64,000 nucleotides of DNA. Source: Solen grandis. Its lineage: Eukaryota; Mollusca; Bivalvia; Adapedonta; Solenidae. This document shows positions 1 through 11,862 of this stretch, in pieces (position 1 is the stretch's first letter; each line of letters starts with the position of its first letter). The notes under the pieces were generated by a model. That model saw only the letters and a list, made by a program, of their open reading frames with translations. It did no database searches and was not told where the DNA came from. The stretch lies in contig CM037795.1 in assembly GCA_021229015.1 (NCBI GenBank), positions 12,619,193 through 12,683,192 on the forward strand. Reading direction: 5' to 3'. A program made the translations under genes and the position numbers.

Positions 1-896
1 GTGGGGTTCGAAAGATGTTAATTCAACGATGTATCTTCTATTCCATCAAACCTCTGCCATGTACTAGACTTGACGTCAACTTGTGTTTAACCTAATTAGA
101 CAAAAACAAACATGCATATGATCCATGTTGACTGTTGGTGAATTTAACACTGTATTGTATCTATCAAGCTAACTTCTGTTAGAACAAATATAACGAAGAT
201 ACGAAGAGTCAAGAAACAATTTCTATCTCTGAATAACCATAAACCAACATGACAAAATATATTTTTTCTTGGTGTGTGTTACAAATCATGTCTTTTTCAC
301 AAAAGACTAAAGAAAAAACGGACTATACATCTTGCAAATGAAACAAACACGTTTCTTGAGTTGTAATTGCTGAATTGGTGTGAAATTAACATTAGTTATG
401 GCGAGCGGAATGCAGTAAATACTCGGAATTCTTGTAATAATTAATATCTAGAAGTAAGTACAGCCTTTGAACTTGTTTTTAATGACATGTCCCGTCTATT
501 TTTTCCTATTATAGAACGTTTCCATAACGTGTCATTCATTCAAATTAACGTAAACAGCAATAATTTACAAGTATCGAACGGGAACACTCACCTGGCAGCT
601 ATTTTGTTTACCTTCGCACGATACCTCCGAGACAGGTGCGCGAAGTGTTGCAACAGTATGCGGCGTACAGTCCGTTCAGTGAACCAAAGGTACGAACCGT
701 AAAAAGTCGGTAAGAAACGTAACAGTACGGTTTGGCATACTGAACGCACACCTGTTGTGTTTCCTACCCACATGGCTTTGGAAAGACCCCGTGTTTCGTT
801 TTTAACGCCGTTTTGAGAGAAAGCTTGTGATTTTACTTCTTTTTGCCAACGATAGCAAACCAAATGATCACTTTATCAAAGTGGAAGTTCAGATGT
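1..896. other. No gene seen
   Basis: AT-rich sequence without a convincing exon. The short frames on both strands near 487-863 lack family resemblance or splice context. The last 13 bases (884-896) are the left target-site duplication of the SINE that follows. Confidence 0.5.
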
Positions 897-1214
897 TTGT
901 TATTGGGTTTAACGTCACACCGACAGTATTTCAGTCATTTGAAGACGATATCTACTTGAGACAGATATTTATAGTGCTGCCATACTGCAGTATCACGCCG
1001 TAGACATGTGGCATGATACCACAACCAGACACTTTATCCTGAGAACGGGCCAACCAGTCCTGAAACTACCCTTATACATGTATGCTGAGCGCCAAGCAAG
1101 GGAGCTATAACAGTGCTATGTTTTACAACTTTGGTACGTCGCGGCCGGGGATCGAACCCACGAACTCCCGCACCCAAGGTGGACGCTCTAACCACTCGGC
1201 GACCGGGGACGGCC
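897..1214 (-). mobile_element. SINE-A copy, full length, with 13-bp TSD
   Basis: tRNA-derived SINE in reverse orientation. The tRNA-like head, including B box GGATCGAACCC read on +, is at the right end (about 1140-1214). The body carries family landmarks such as CAGTATTTCAGTCATTTG and AGTATCACGCCGTAGACATG. It is flanked by an exact 13-bp direct repeat, GAAGTTCAGATGT, at 884-896 and 1215-1227. This fixes both ends and shows insertion by target-primed reverse transcription. Non-coding; relies on a LINE in trans. Confidence 0.9.
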
Positions 1215-1227
1215 GAAGTTCAGATGT

Positions 1228-2584
1228 GCCCATATTGCTACGAACACTTCAATTGAAGAATTACAAGGTATAGTTTACATCCGATTTAGTTCATGCAATA
1301 CTATTTTAGGATGATATGTGAGGGCTTTTTTATAGGACTAGAAAAATGTTGTGCTAATTGATTTTCGGTAAAATAAATTAATTCTAGTGAAAAAATTGAA
1401 AGAATAATTATATTTGTATACATTGTTTTAATAATTAAAGTTACATATAAGACAAATCCTCTGATTCTATATTGATATGCTATTTATCAAATCTTCCATC
1501 CATTGTTCCAATAGAAAGGTATTCCTAATAAAAGACAGTTTTCATATCAGTTTACGAGAAACAGGTTTTATAATCCGATTTGCAGGACGCGTGGAAAGAC
1601 ACGTGCGGTCAATTGACCCAATTATTGAGCCCAACATAATAATTACGGATCAAGTAAAGTATCACGAAGTATAACCAATATAAATATAGACTTTTATCAA
1701 GATATAAGAATCATATAAGTTTTGTATAAAGCATATTTCTATTGTAAATCTCCTTTTCATTATTGTCAGTGTATAATTCTATGAGTACATGTGCACTCTT
1801 CTGTAACCGTGTTTCGATTTGTATATCTGTTTATGATATTAGGAACATCATTATGTGCACATTATATAATTAATTGTATGAGATAAATAAAATCTATAAT
1901 TTATATAAAAGACATTTCTCTATATTTCAATCTCTGTATATCCCTTTTCTCACTTCCCTAATTGTTACTACACCTTATGCTTATTGTTATTTTTACAATG
2001 CTCCATGTTGTATATCAGGGTGATTAACAAAGTTTTATTCTTTTGTATTTGTTCGTTAATTTAGTAATTTTGTCACTTTTAATTAAAAAATACATTTATA
2101 TATATATTTCGATGAAATGTTTATACTAATGCTGTGTTTATGGCCGTGATATTTAAAGCTGATCAGGCCTGTACATTTAGTAATGCTAATCTCACTGGTG
2201 TGTATATGGGCCACATTTATAGCACGCGTTGCGGGTTAACTGCTGCTATGTAAAGTGGAGTCCACATGGCACGTACCCAGTATCACCACGTGCATGTCCA
2301 TACTTATTTAATAAAATGCAATCTTATCCTTTTACTATCTTTATCTGTACCATTGAGAAATAAAGATATATTTCGGTTCTGTTCTGTTCTATAACTTAAA
2401 CCGAAGAGAGAGAGAAAAAATGCGTGGAGGATTTGTTGGAAAGGAGAATTAGTTGTGCTTGGAATTTTCCGTCTCCATGACTTTTTCTGTCACATGGCAA
2501 CATTCAGTCAATTGAAAGTGATGGATGACCACTCATCATTTCTTTTATGTTCTGTTTATTTATTTGACCAAATAGCTCATATAA
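1228..2584. other. AT-rich intergenic stretch ending in a GTTCT-tailed fragment
   Basis: No supportable gene. At 2375-2390 a short GTTCT tandem follows an AATAAAG-type signal. The same tail ends the LINE at 41.6-43.58 kb and the decayed LINE near 54.7 kb, so the sequence just upstream of 2390 may be a severely 5'-truncated 3' UTR of that family. This is inference from the tail alone. Confidence 0.35.
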
Positions 2585-2768
2585 TCGTCTGACCTCGCTA
2601 ACTTAAACACTCACTCAGCCCCTCGCCGCGTGGGTTCGAATTTCGAAAGGGTCATTCGGATATTTCATGATTTTTCCAGCTGGTTTGCGGTACGTCGGTG
2701 GTTCTTAGCGGATGCCTCAGTGCATTCGGGGTCTACCTCCGCCTGTAATTAGCTGAGCGTAGCTAATA
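2585..2768 (+). mobile_element. SINE-B copy, left part, split by a LINE
   Basis: The tRNA-like head ends in the B-box region GGGTTCGAATT. The body has the SINE-B signatures CCAGCTGGTTTGCGGT, GTCGGTGGTTCT and CCTGTAATTAGCTG. The copy stops abruptly where the LINE at 2769-4640 begins. The missing 3' end of the SINE reappears at 4641-4668, so the two pieces are one SINE interrupted by a later insertion. Confidence 0.85.
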
Positions 2769-4640
2769 ACTAATTATTGTCCCAATTTATAAAAAAGGTG
2801 GCGAAAATAACCTTTCAAATTATAGAGGCATTACTTTAGTAAATATAATTGCTAAGATATTTTCCTTAACACTACGTAATAGATTGAATAAATGGTGTGA
2901 GAGTGGGGATGTTTTTATTAATGAACAATATGGTTTTCGTGATAATCGTTCTACAGCTGATGCGATTTATTTACTACATTCAATTATCCAGAAAGTATTA
3001 TCTAAAAAAGAAAGATTATGGTGTGTTTTTATTGATTACCAGAGAGCATTTGATACGGTTAATAGGGACGCATTATGGATTAAATTAGTTCCGTCTGGTA
3101 TCAGCTGTAAAATGATTAACATGTTAAAAAGCATTTATAATGTTGTGAAATGCTGTGTGAAAATTTCACCTACTATGCCTTTGTCTGATTTTTTCGACGT
3201 TACTGTCGGCTTAAAGCAAGGGGAGCCATTATCTTCGATACTTTTCATCCTCTTTATTAATGATATAATTAAAAATATTGATTTAAATGATATGGTAAAC
3301 CAAGATCTCGATCTATTGTCTATGTATTTAATTCTGTTTGCTGATGATATTGTACTATTTACAACAAACCCAATAAGTTTACAAGCACAAATAAATAATA
3401 TCTGTAAGTATTCAGATAAATGAGGTCTTAAAATAAATGTTAATAAGACAAAAGTATGTATATTTGAGAGAAAGAGAAGTAATTTTAACATTGAATTCGT
3501 CATTAACGACGATAAGATTGAAATTGTTGACAGTTTTATTTATTTGGGTGTAAAATTTACATACACAGGTAATCTTAAATGTATCGTTAAAACATTGTCG
3601 GATCAAGCCCTCAAGGCATATCAAAACTTACTTTCACTTTTCGATAGAGTCAGTATGAATGTTAAAACCAAGCTACATATGTTTGATTCCCTGATTGTTC
3701 CTATTTTATTATACGGTTCTGAGGTATGGGGAGTATATAATTATACAGAAATTGATAAGATACATTTGCGATTTTGTAAATACATCTTAGGAGTCCGTAA
3801 GCAGACACCTACTTCAGCAGTGTACGGGGAATTGGGAAGATTTCCTTTATCTATTCTAGCTAAAGAAAGGTCAATTAAATTTTGGTTAAAAATAATGAAA
3901 TCGTCAAATACATGATTAAAACACATGTATACGGATCAGTGTAATAATATTTCTGGTGCTTGTTGGTCAAAACGTATAAACTCTATAATTGAGCATCTTG
4001 GTTTCTCAAACCTGTTGTATGAATTTGATAGTACTATGAATTATTTTCCTATGATTAAAAGTAGATTATATGATCAATATGTTCAAGACTGGAATTCATC
4101 AATAAATAGTATGTCTAAATTGAGTTATTATAAAGTTTTTAAGAGTACATTTTGCTATGAATATTACTTAGACATAATTAATAACGAATCATATAGAAAG
4201 CAGTTCACTCGACTAAGACTGTGCTCACATGACTTAGAAATTGAATTGGGAAGACATAATAGAATTGAAAGAGAAAATAGGTTATGTAAATTATGCAATA
4301 TGAATGCAATTGAATCTGAATATCATTTCTTTCTATGTTGTTCCAGATATTCTGATGTTCGTAAAAAATATTTAGGTAGTGTATCATGGCCTACTGTTAA
4401 TAAATTTGTTTTCATGATGTCTACAAAAGGTAAAGAGCTGCTACATAAAATGTCAAAATTTATAAAAGAAGCGTTTGATATTCGAAAAAATACCCTTAAC
4501 AATTTTGCTGTTTCTTAAATGTATAATATTGTTTTGTATATCTTTGTATTTGTGTATTTGCCATACTTCAAAATATATATTGTAAATGACCAAAGGCAAA
4601 TTTGATTTGCTGATTTATGCCAATAAACTTGAAACTTGAA
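2769..4640 (+). mobile_element. 5'-truncated APE-type LINE inserted in a SINE
   Basis: Non-LTR retrotransposon lacking ORF1 and the endonuclease. It starts inside the reverse transcriptase at about 2776 and ends in a 3' UTR with AATAAA and a short AACTTGA tandem tail (about 4620-4641). Its RT and C-terminal Cys-His region resemble those of the LINE at 41.6 kb, but the tail differs (AACTTGA instead of GTTCT), so it is a sister family. SINE-B sequence on both sides makes it younger than that SINE. Confidence 0.85.
2776..4518 (+). pseudogene. LINE reverse transcriptase ORF with two in-frame TGA stops
   Basis: One reading frame runs from 2776 to 4518 without frameshift and is broken only by TGA at 3421-3423 and 3913-3915. 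RT motifs are in order: the SNYRGI box (about 2818), catalytic motif A FIDYQRAFD (about 3030), GLKQGEPLSS (about 3210) and motif C LFADDIVLF (about 3340). The C-terminus carries a Cys-His knuckle, CKLCN..H..CC (about 4285-4340), as in Jockey/I/CR1-like LINEs. The first stop stands where relatives have tryptophan (K-W-G-L-K/H), a single G-to-A change. Part of the active site is retained but the protein is interrupted; endonuclease and start codon are absent. Confidence 0.88.
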
Positions 4641-4668
4641 ACTAAAATACTGTCGCAGCGATGGTAAA
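4641..4668 (+). mobile_element. Detached 3' end of the interrupted SINE-B
   Basis: Reads AATACTGTCGCAGCGATGG and on to TAAAC, the standard SINE-B 3' end, which normally follows directly on the segment ending at 2768. It lies immediately after the LINE tail. Confidence 0.8.
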
Positions 4669-7600
4669 CTTAAGAAATCAATCAACCAATTTTACCCTCG
4701 AATACCAACAACCAAACTTAATGCTAAGCACAACTTAAAGTCTTCATTTCTTAACAAATAATGCCAGCTATTAAGGTAATAATTAATCTCAACTTGGTAA
4801 CGTACTTAAGAATTTTTAAGTATATATCAAATTCCTCAGCAGTAGATAATGTTTCTGGAATATGAGCAATCACTGGCAATTTAGGCCCGAGCCTGCTTGA
4901 ATTATTTTGGAAAATGATATTATCATAAAGTTTATGAATGCATTATTATATTATTATTATTATCTCCACTCATAAAAATATTTCTTTTCTCTGTTCATAC
5001 TTAGAATATATTTGATCACTGACAATATGGTTAAACAGGTGTTTCCAATTCCATATAAATACAAAATATCTTTGTATGACAACTCGTAAATGAAATAAAA
5101 CTTTACAATAACAAAACCCAAAACAATAAAAAGGCGCACGAGCCCATATAAGTATAAAAGCTGAAACGAAAAACCAAATAGAACTCATGTGTGGAGCCCT
5201 TTCGATTCTTCTTAGAAATTTGAAACTGAGTATGTCATATCCAAAACAACAGAAAAAGAACAAACAAACCCTAACAAAAATCTTTAACAACACCATTGGA
5301 CTCTTTTTCATTTTCTTCTCCTTCTTCTATAGTAATGGCTTGTAATCATTTATCGATTATTATGGCTATATTTTGACCTTGCATTCAAGTCAATAAATAT
5401 GTAAGATACATCAATCGCCACCAATTATTTAATTAGAAAGAAAGTTAAAAAGTAGTTAGCAAGTGAGCTAATGGCATACTAATGACATACTCATCAGAAG
5501 CGGTGAATCATCGATGTCTTCTAGTAATCATCTCTAAATGGGTCTATATTTCCCTGTCGTACATACGTATTTATTTGTAACATCGATTGATACAATTATT
5601 GTGGAAGCTTTTTATTTATCGATATCGCTCATTCTGGTTCATTAAAGGTTCTCATATCGCAGAGATGTTTGTAGTGCGATGTGTATAAATTTCAGTCGCC
5701 ACATGTTAATCCTCAAGATTTTATCTATATTTAGATAATGAGGAGTATTTATATTGAATTTTCCACAATGACCATGTGTTACTAAATTGCACTAGATATA
5801 TTTGATGTTTAGACTTTTTTTAAGTCTTAGAATACATAATTGCATGTATATTTATTATAACGCATTTTTGATTTTTTTTTGTGTGTGCATTGATGCATGT
5901 ATGTAAATGTGATATCAAAATTACACATATGACGAATTGTTAAGGATGGAAAGACTGCTTCAATTAATGTATCATCATTTTCATGGCAACGCATTGGTTA
6001 TAATTCGTCGCCGTTTTCCATATATGAATAATTATATAATGCGTCCAGGGTTCGTTTTTCACGAAATAATAAACAAGTGGCTGTTTATTTATCCAGTATT
6101 TCATAATTGTATACATATGTACATGTATGAATAATGATTAATGACCTTTTTTCCTAAAAATTCATATTGGTGAATATACAAATTAGATTTAACAAATTAA
6201 AATACAGGAAAAAAAGAAATAAAAATCAAAGCAGCCATTTTAGGTCTTAGACATCTTATAGCGTGGAGTATACAGTGCAGTTAAATCGGCTGCAGTAATA
6301 TTGCAAAGCAGAAAAGCCCCCCCCCCCCTTTCTTCTTTCTTTTTAGATGACTGGTTCAAAAATATATTTATTTTTCAAAAATATTCCTCAAAAATAATAC
6401 TTTGCTGAAAAGGAAAGAAATGAAATAATTGTTATGACGTTTGCTTCATTTCCAGAATGAATATGTCAGATGTTACATTTAGTACATAAAAGAATCATAG
6501 ATGAAACACTTAATTTAGAATAACATCAAAGTAAACTGAATAAAGGTATGTCTCGAACTTTCTAGTTCACAGCCAAGGGACATAACTATGGAGTTGCTGA
6601 AGACCATAAGTTTCTACCTACATGTATTACTTCTCTTAATTATGATGCAGCGTTCAATTGGATGTTAGTATACATTTGGCATTCATTTAATAAACAAGAC
6701 CACTTTTGATGCAAAGCACGACTTCCGGTTTTAGAACTCTAATATTCACTTTTGCAGATATAGATTTGCTTGTTTCCCTTTTCAAGTTTACCCATTCAGA
6801 CACAAATATGATTTTTTAAAAATATTTACCATATGTATCTCGAGAAATATTAAATTTTAGAAGAAACCCCCGAGTTTTGAAAAAATAAATGTTAATTCAA
6901 GCATACAAAGAGCTGAAATCATCTCTATTTCTGTTAAAAGTTGGTAGATTTTTTTTTCTTAAAAAGAGGCTGGTATATAAAGGATATCATACTTGCACAG
7001 AAAAAATAATAATTCTTCCAGTACTATGTTTTATAAGTTTAATATAATGATTTTCGTTAGTGTACCCAGGCTTCGGATATGCACATTTTTAGCGATGTGA
7101 AAAATAATGCAAATGTTTATCTGAGTTGTTGATAATTGTACCTTGTTGGAAAACAATGATGTTATACATCCAAATTACATGCAAGGTAAATAGAATAATA
7201 TATATTTAATAATATCTTTTTTATAGAAACAAAATTAAAGTGAATGATTATAGTTTTTTTCCCTAAGTTTTTTAAAACATGAAATGTTATAGTTATATGT
7301 GTAGCTAATGAAGAAGTTTTATGGACAGTTAAGGTTTGTAAACCCTTTAATATATATTTTTCTCTTTTTGTAAATTGCCCTTTTATGTTAAAAAAGGAAG
7401 AAAAAAAAACAGAAAAAAACAACAAAAAAACATTAAATTTATGTACATATTAGGGGTGTGAAATGAATGGAAAAAAATGATCATATACAAGTTGTAGTAG
7501 ACCTTATCTCTGAAGTTTATCTTCATCACCTCTTTCTGACAGTAATACATGGCCAATCCTTCTTCTTGTAACCTGTATATATATTTAATCTGTCTGCACA

Positions 7601-7751
7601 AAATTCAAGTTTTTTTTCTTTGTTTAAACATTATGTTTATTACATCAAACACTGTATTGCATTTGTTCTTTTTTTTCTGATAGATCTTCCTTGTGTCATG
7701 TTAAAAAATATAAACTGAATTTATGGTTCTCTGAAAAACAATTTTGGGATA
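4669..7751. other. Intergenic, no gene recognised
   Basis: AT-rich with homopolymers (a C run near 6318) and short hydrophobic frames such as the minus frame at 4970-5311. That frame has biased, low-complexity composition and no recognisable domain, so it is not called. No splice-bounded exon or repeat of known type was found. Confidence 0.4.
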
Positions 7752-7979
7752 ATGGGTGAAGTAAAAATATTGTCATTAAATTACCGGGGTCTGAACGGCA
7801 CAAAAAAGAGGAATGATGTGCTCATTGTTTTAAAAGAAAATAATCATGATATATATTGTTTGCAAGACACACATTTTACAAGAGAACAAGAAAAGATGAT
7901 ATATGCTCAGTGGAATGGAAATTGTTACTTTAGTTTTTCATGCTCAAATGCAAGAGGCGTAGCTATGTTTTTTTTATAA
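7752..7979 (+). pseudogene. N-terminal APE endonuclease fragment of the L1/Tx1-like LINE
   Basis: Begins with the strand KILSLNYRGLNG, then KRNDVLIVLKENNHDIYCLQ and DTHF, the usual start of the endonuclease that nicks target DNA in this LINE class. The frame ends at 7979 where an inverted SINE-B fragment replaces the middle of the domain. The C-terminal part (equivalent of the G.GFWK.N..LL segment) is recognisable in broken frames at about 8280-8345. Confidence 0.8.
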
Positions 7980-8005
7980 GAATATAAAACTGTATTCAGA
8001 GGAGT

Positions 8006-8107
8006 ATACCGCAAGCCAGCTGGAAGACTTCCTCACATGAAAATCCGAATGACCCTGCCGGGATCCGAACCCACGCGGTGAGGAGCTGAGTGAGGCCGGA
8101 GGCCCCC
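8006..8107 (-). mobile_element. SINE-B fragment, reverse, inside the LINE endonuclease
   Basis: Contains ACCGCAAGCCAGCTGGAAG, CCCTGCCGGGATCCGAACCC and the terminal GGAGGCCCC head. The SINE's 3' half is missing. It replaces roughly the middle of the endonuclease rather than merely splitting it, implying an accompanying deletion. No target-site duplication was visible. Confidence 0.8.
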
Positions 8108-8836
8108 TGGACAGAGATACACATGGAGACGAATACATCCTTTAAAACAAGCAAGACTTGATTTTTTTCTTTTAACTAACAACTTACTTCCATTTGTTAA
8201 GAAAATTGATATTGAATCAAGTTATTTATCTTATTACTCAATAATTTCCCTCATCTTAAACCCATCAAATATATTACATGGTAAAGGTCTTTGGAAGCAT
8301 AATAATACGCTTTTGGATGATATTGACTATATAAAATTTGATAAATGATACAATAAGGGAAACTAAATTGCAATATTGTTTTCCTGTTTATGACTTTGAG
8401 AATATTAATAAAATACCGGATGAAGAACTACAATTTCTTATAAGCGATCAGCTAAGATACCATATGTTATGGTTCATATAAAAAGAAACTTAGTGCACAT
8501 AAAGAATCAGAGATAAGAAATCAATGAAATTGGAAAGAATTTAACAGATCAAAATAAAAACAATTATCAGAATTAAAACAAAAACTACAAAAGGTAAGAG
8601 AGGATTCACTTAATTGTTACATATGAAGATCTAAAGCTGGATGGGTTGAGGATGGAGAAAAACCTTCAAAATATTTTGTAACCTTGAGAAAAATAATTAT
8701 CTAGATAAAATGATTTCTAAATAAGAATTAGAAGACAATAGTACCTTTTCAGATCAGAGTGATATTTTTTAATGAAATGAAAAGGTTTCATAAAAAAATT
8801 ATATTCAAGTCAAAATACTTCTACTGAAGAAAATAT

Positions 8837-8990
8837 GTGAGGAAGCCTTCCAGCTGGCTTGCGGTAGGTCGGTGGTTCTACCCGGGTACCTCTGTGTACT
8901 CGGGGTCTTCCTCCACCTGTAATTAGCTGGACGTCGCTATATGATTGAAATACTATCGCAGCGACGGTAAACCCAATTACAACAACAACA
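8837..8990 (+). mobile_element. 5'-truncated SINE-B with 14-bp TSD
   Basis: Lacks the tRNA head and begins at TGAGGAAGCCTTCCAGCTGG. It ends with the SINE-B 3' motif and a (CAA)n tail. Exact 14-bp direct repeats ACTGAAGAAAATAT flank it at 8823-8836 and 8991-9004. The insertion lies between the endonuclease and RT of the decayed LINE and so post-dates it. Confidence 0.92.
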
Positions 8991-9049
8991 ACTGAAGAAA
9001 ATATATAAAAGAACTAAATGCTTTTAACAGACCTGTCATACTGACAACT

Positions 9050-11421
9050 GAACAGTCTCAGAAACTTGAAGGATTAATTAGTCATGAAGAAGCCACAAAA
9101 ACTTTGGCAGCAATGAACAATGATAAAAGCCCTGGTTCTGATGGTTTCTCTATAAATTTCTTTAAATCCTTTTGGAAAAGAATTGGTTATTTGTTGTCAG
9201 GTCTATAAATGACGGTTATATAACTGGGAAAATGTCTATAATTCAACGACAGGGTGTAATAACATGTATACTTAAAGAAAATAAATCAAGATTATTTTTA
9301 AAAAAACTGGCGTCCAATAACATTACTGAATGTGCTATATAAAATAGCTTCAGGATCAATAGTAAATAGGTTAAAAACAGTTTTAGATCGGTTAATAAGT
9401 TCAGAACAGACAGGATTTTTGAAGGGTGGATATATTGGAGAGAATACTAGATTGATTTATGACATCATGCAATACGCTGATGAAAAAATATTCCTGGACT
9501 TCTGTTATTAATAGACTTTGAAAAGCTTTTGACTCAATATCATGTTATTATTAATAAAACACTAAAAAAAATTTTTGGGAAATCCATACAATCATGGATA
9601 AAACTTTTTTATAATGACATTGAATCTACTGTTATTTAAAATGGTTTTTATCAGATTTCTTTCAACATAGGCCGCGGCTGCAGACAAGGGGATCCCCTAT
9701 CACCATATATCTTTATCCTCTGTACTGAGATTCTAACTCAGATTATAAAGAGTAATAATAATATGAAAGGTATTAATATAAATTATACTGAACATTCAAT
9801 ATCACTGTTTGCTGATGGTGCCGCTTTAATTCTGGATGGTTATAACGAGTCCCTTCAAGAAACGTTAAGAGTTCTAAACAAGTTTGCTTACATATCTGGT
9901 TTAAAAATTAATTATTCAAAAACAAAAGTTATATGGATTGCTTCTAAAAAAATTCAACTATTAGGAATAAGATTCCATGTTGACCTGCATAAGATGTGTA
10001 ATTAATTATGATTGTAGGAAAAACTAGACAGATCTATTAAATCATGGAATTGGAGATTCTTAACTCCTATAGGTAAAATTACAGTTGTTAAAACAATACT
10101 TCTACCAGCTTTCAACCATTTATTTATTTCTCTACCTGACCCAGACGAAAATGTTATAAAAGATATTAATAAAAAGCTATTTGATTTCATCTGGCATGGA
10201 CCAGCAAAGATTAAAAGTTGTATACTAGTAAAAAATTACTTTGAAGGTGGTCTCAAGATGGTCAATCTAAAGTGCTTTATTCAAAGCCTTAAAGTAATGT
10301 GGACACAGAGGCTACTTCTTACAGATAAGAAATGGCAACAAATTGTAAAATTAACCCTAGATGTAAATAAACTTATTAATTGTGGTAAACAGTATGCAAG
10401 AAAGAATATTGAAGATCTTCAAAACATTTTTTTGGAAGTCTGTGATCCCCTCCTACTCAAAGTACCTAGATTTATGTAAGACAAGAAATATTGAAGACTT
10501 CTTAATATCTAGTCTACTTTACTATAACGAGAATATTCAAATTGATAAGAAACGTGTTTTCTTTAAAATGCTCTATGATGAAGGGATTAGACACATAAAT
10601 GATCTTGTTGATAAAGATGGAAAACTCTTTGATCATAAACAATTTGAAAATTGTACTGGTATTAAAATAAACGTTCTCCACTTCTTAAGCCTGATAAAAG
10701 CTGTAAATACTGTTAAGAAACATACATTAAAAACAAATGATATTTTATATAAATTGCCAAATCCTATTATAATGCCTAACCTTAAGATTTTGTTTGAAAA
10801 GGAATCAGGTTAATGATGTACCCACAAGCCAATCAAAATGGAATTCACAATACCTTTTTGAAGAGGATGAGTGGAAAAATATTTATTATCTACCTTTTGG
10901 TTTGTTTAAAGATACCAGTGTACAATGGATGCAGGTGCGATTATTGCACAGAATAATACCAGTAAATGATTATCTGTATACGTTAAAAATTAAGGATACT
11001 AATCTGTGTTCCTTCTGTAAAAAAGAACCCGAAACAATTGAACATCTTTTTTCACTTTGTAACAAGACAGCATCTTTTATTGAGCAAATTAAACAGATTA
11101 TGTTGAATTGTCACACAAAAACAGAATTTTGTTTAAAGTCTGTTTTGTTTGGATTCAATAACATTGAAATTGACATTTTAAATCTTCTTTCGAAACTTTT
11201 CATTTTTAAAATCCAAATTGTTAAATATGCCTCTAAGTATTGTAAATTTTAAACGTCTGTTGAGTGATAAATATAAAATAAATAAACATATACATGAACT
11301 CAATTCTTCTGAACAAGATGTGCAGAAATTTGAAGCAAACTTGAATTTAGTCAAAAAATATTTAGCAAATAAAAGAAGACATAGCCAGAGGATAGAAGAA
11401 ATGTTGATGTTGAAAAAATAA
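9050..11421 (+). pseudogene. RT and C-terminal part of the L1/Tx1-like LINE
   Basis: Motif order is conserved: KSPGSDGFSINFFKSFW (about 9130), GFLKGGYIGENTRLIYD (about 9415), [18 protein letters not shown] (about 9672), then the catalytic loop at 9805-9825. That loop reads F-A-D-G, with GGT at 9817-9819 in place of the second catalytic aspartate codon. A Cys-His motif CSFCKKE..E-H-L-F-S-L-C lies at about 11005-11060, and the C-terminus is lysine-rich. Frames shift at about 10005-10020, 10480, 10810 and 11250, and stops are scattered in the proximal RT. Confidence 0.82.
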
Positions 11422-11470
11422 GAAATAAAATCCTACATTTAGTTTCATTTTTTTTATAAATAGCATATTG

Positions 11471-11494
11471 GTATATATATATATATATATATAT
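11471..11494. repeat. (TA)n microsatellite in the LINE 3' UTR
   Basis: Uninterrupted TA dinucleotides shortly after the last coding frame of the L1/Tx1-like element. Confidence 0.9.
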
Positions 11495-11862
11495 TTCTTT
11501 ACAATGTAAAGACTGTCAGTTTTTTGTTTGTTTGTTTCTTGTTTTTACCTGTAAATTTTAAACCTTTATTACTTTCTAACAGCTATAAGTTTAAAAAGTA
11601 TTTTGTAGAGACTGTTGTTTTTATATAGATATATTGTATTCTAATAATCCAACTTTAAAATCAAAATTGTTAATCCCGAAACTGTTAGTCCTGTGTAGTT
11701 GTAAATAACTATAAAAATGTTGCTTTGTCTCTCATATATGTTGAAATTATTGTTCTAATATCTTGATATATGTCTGCATCTGTGAGGTGGTCGGTGGGAT
11801 GGTTCCCCGACCTACTTCCACCAATTGACGGGGATAATAAAGTTTTGTTTTTGTTGTTGTTT

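Larger units (their letters stand above)
7752..11862 (+). mobile_element. Decayed L1/Tx1-like LINE
   Basis: Long non-LTR element with N-terminal APE endonuclease (7752-7979, resumed at about 8113-8345), RT (about 9050-10000), thumb/connection region (10000-10800), a C-terminal Cys-His motif (about 11005-11060) and a 3' UTR ending with AATAAAG about 11838. Motifs such as KSPGSDGF and [14 protein letters not shown] are typical of the L1/Tx1 group and differ from the other LINEs here. Several frame changes, two SINE fragments and an altered catalytic motif mark it as dead. A similar element lies on the minus strand at 35.9-38.1 kb. Confidence 0.85.

Noticed and set aside
4970..5311. Small multi-pass membrane protein on the minus strand
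   Set aside because: Composition reflects AT-rich DNA, no domain, splice site or relative recognised.
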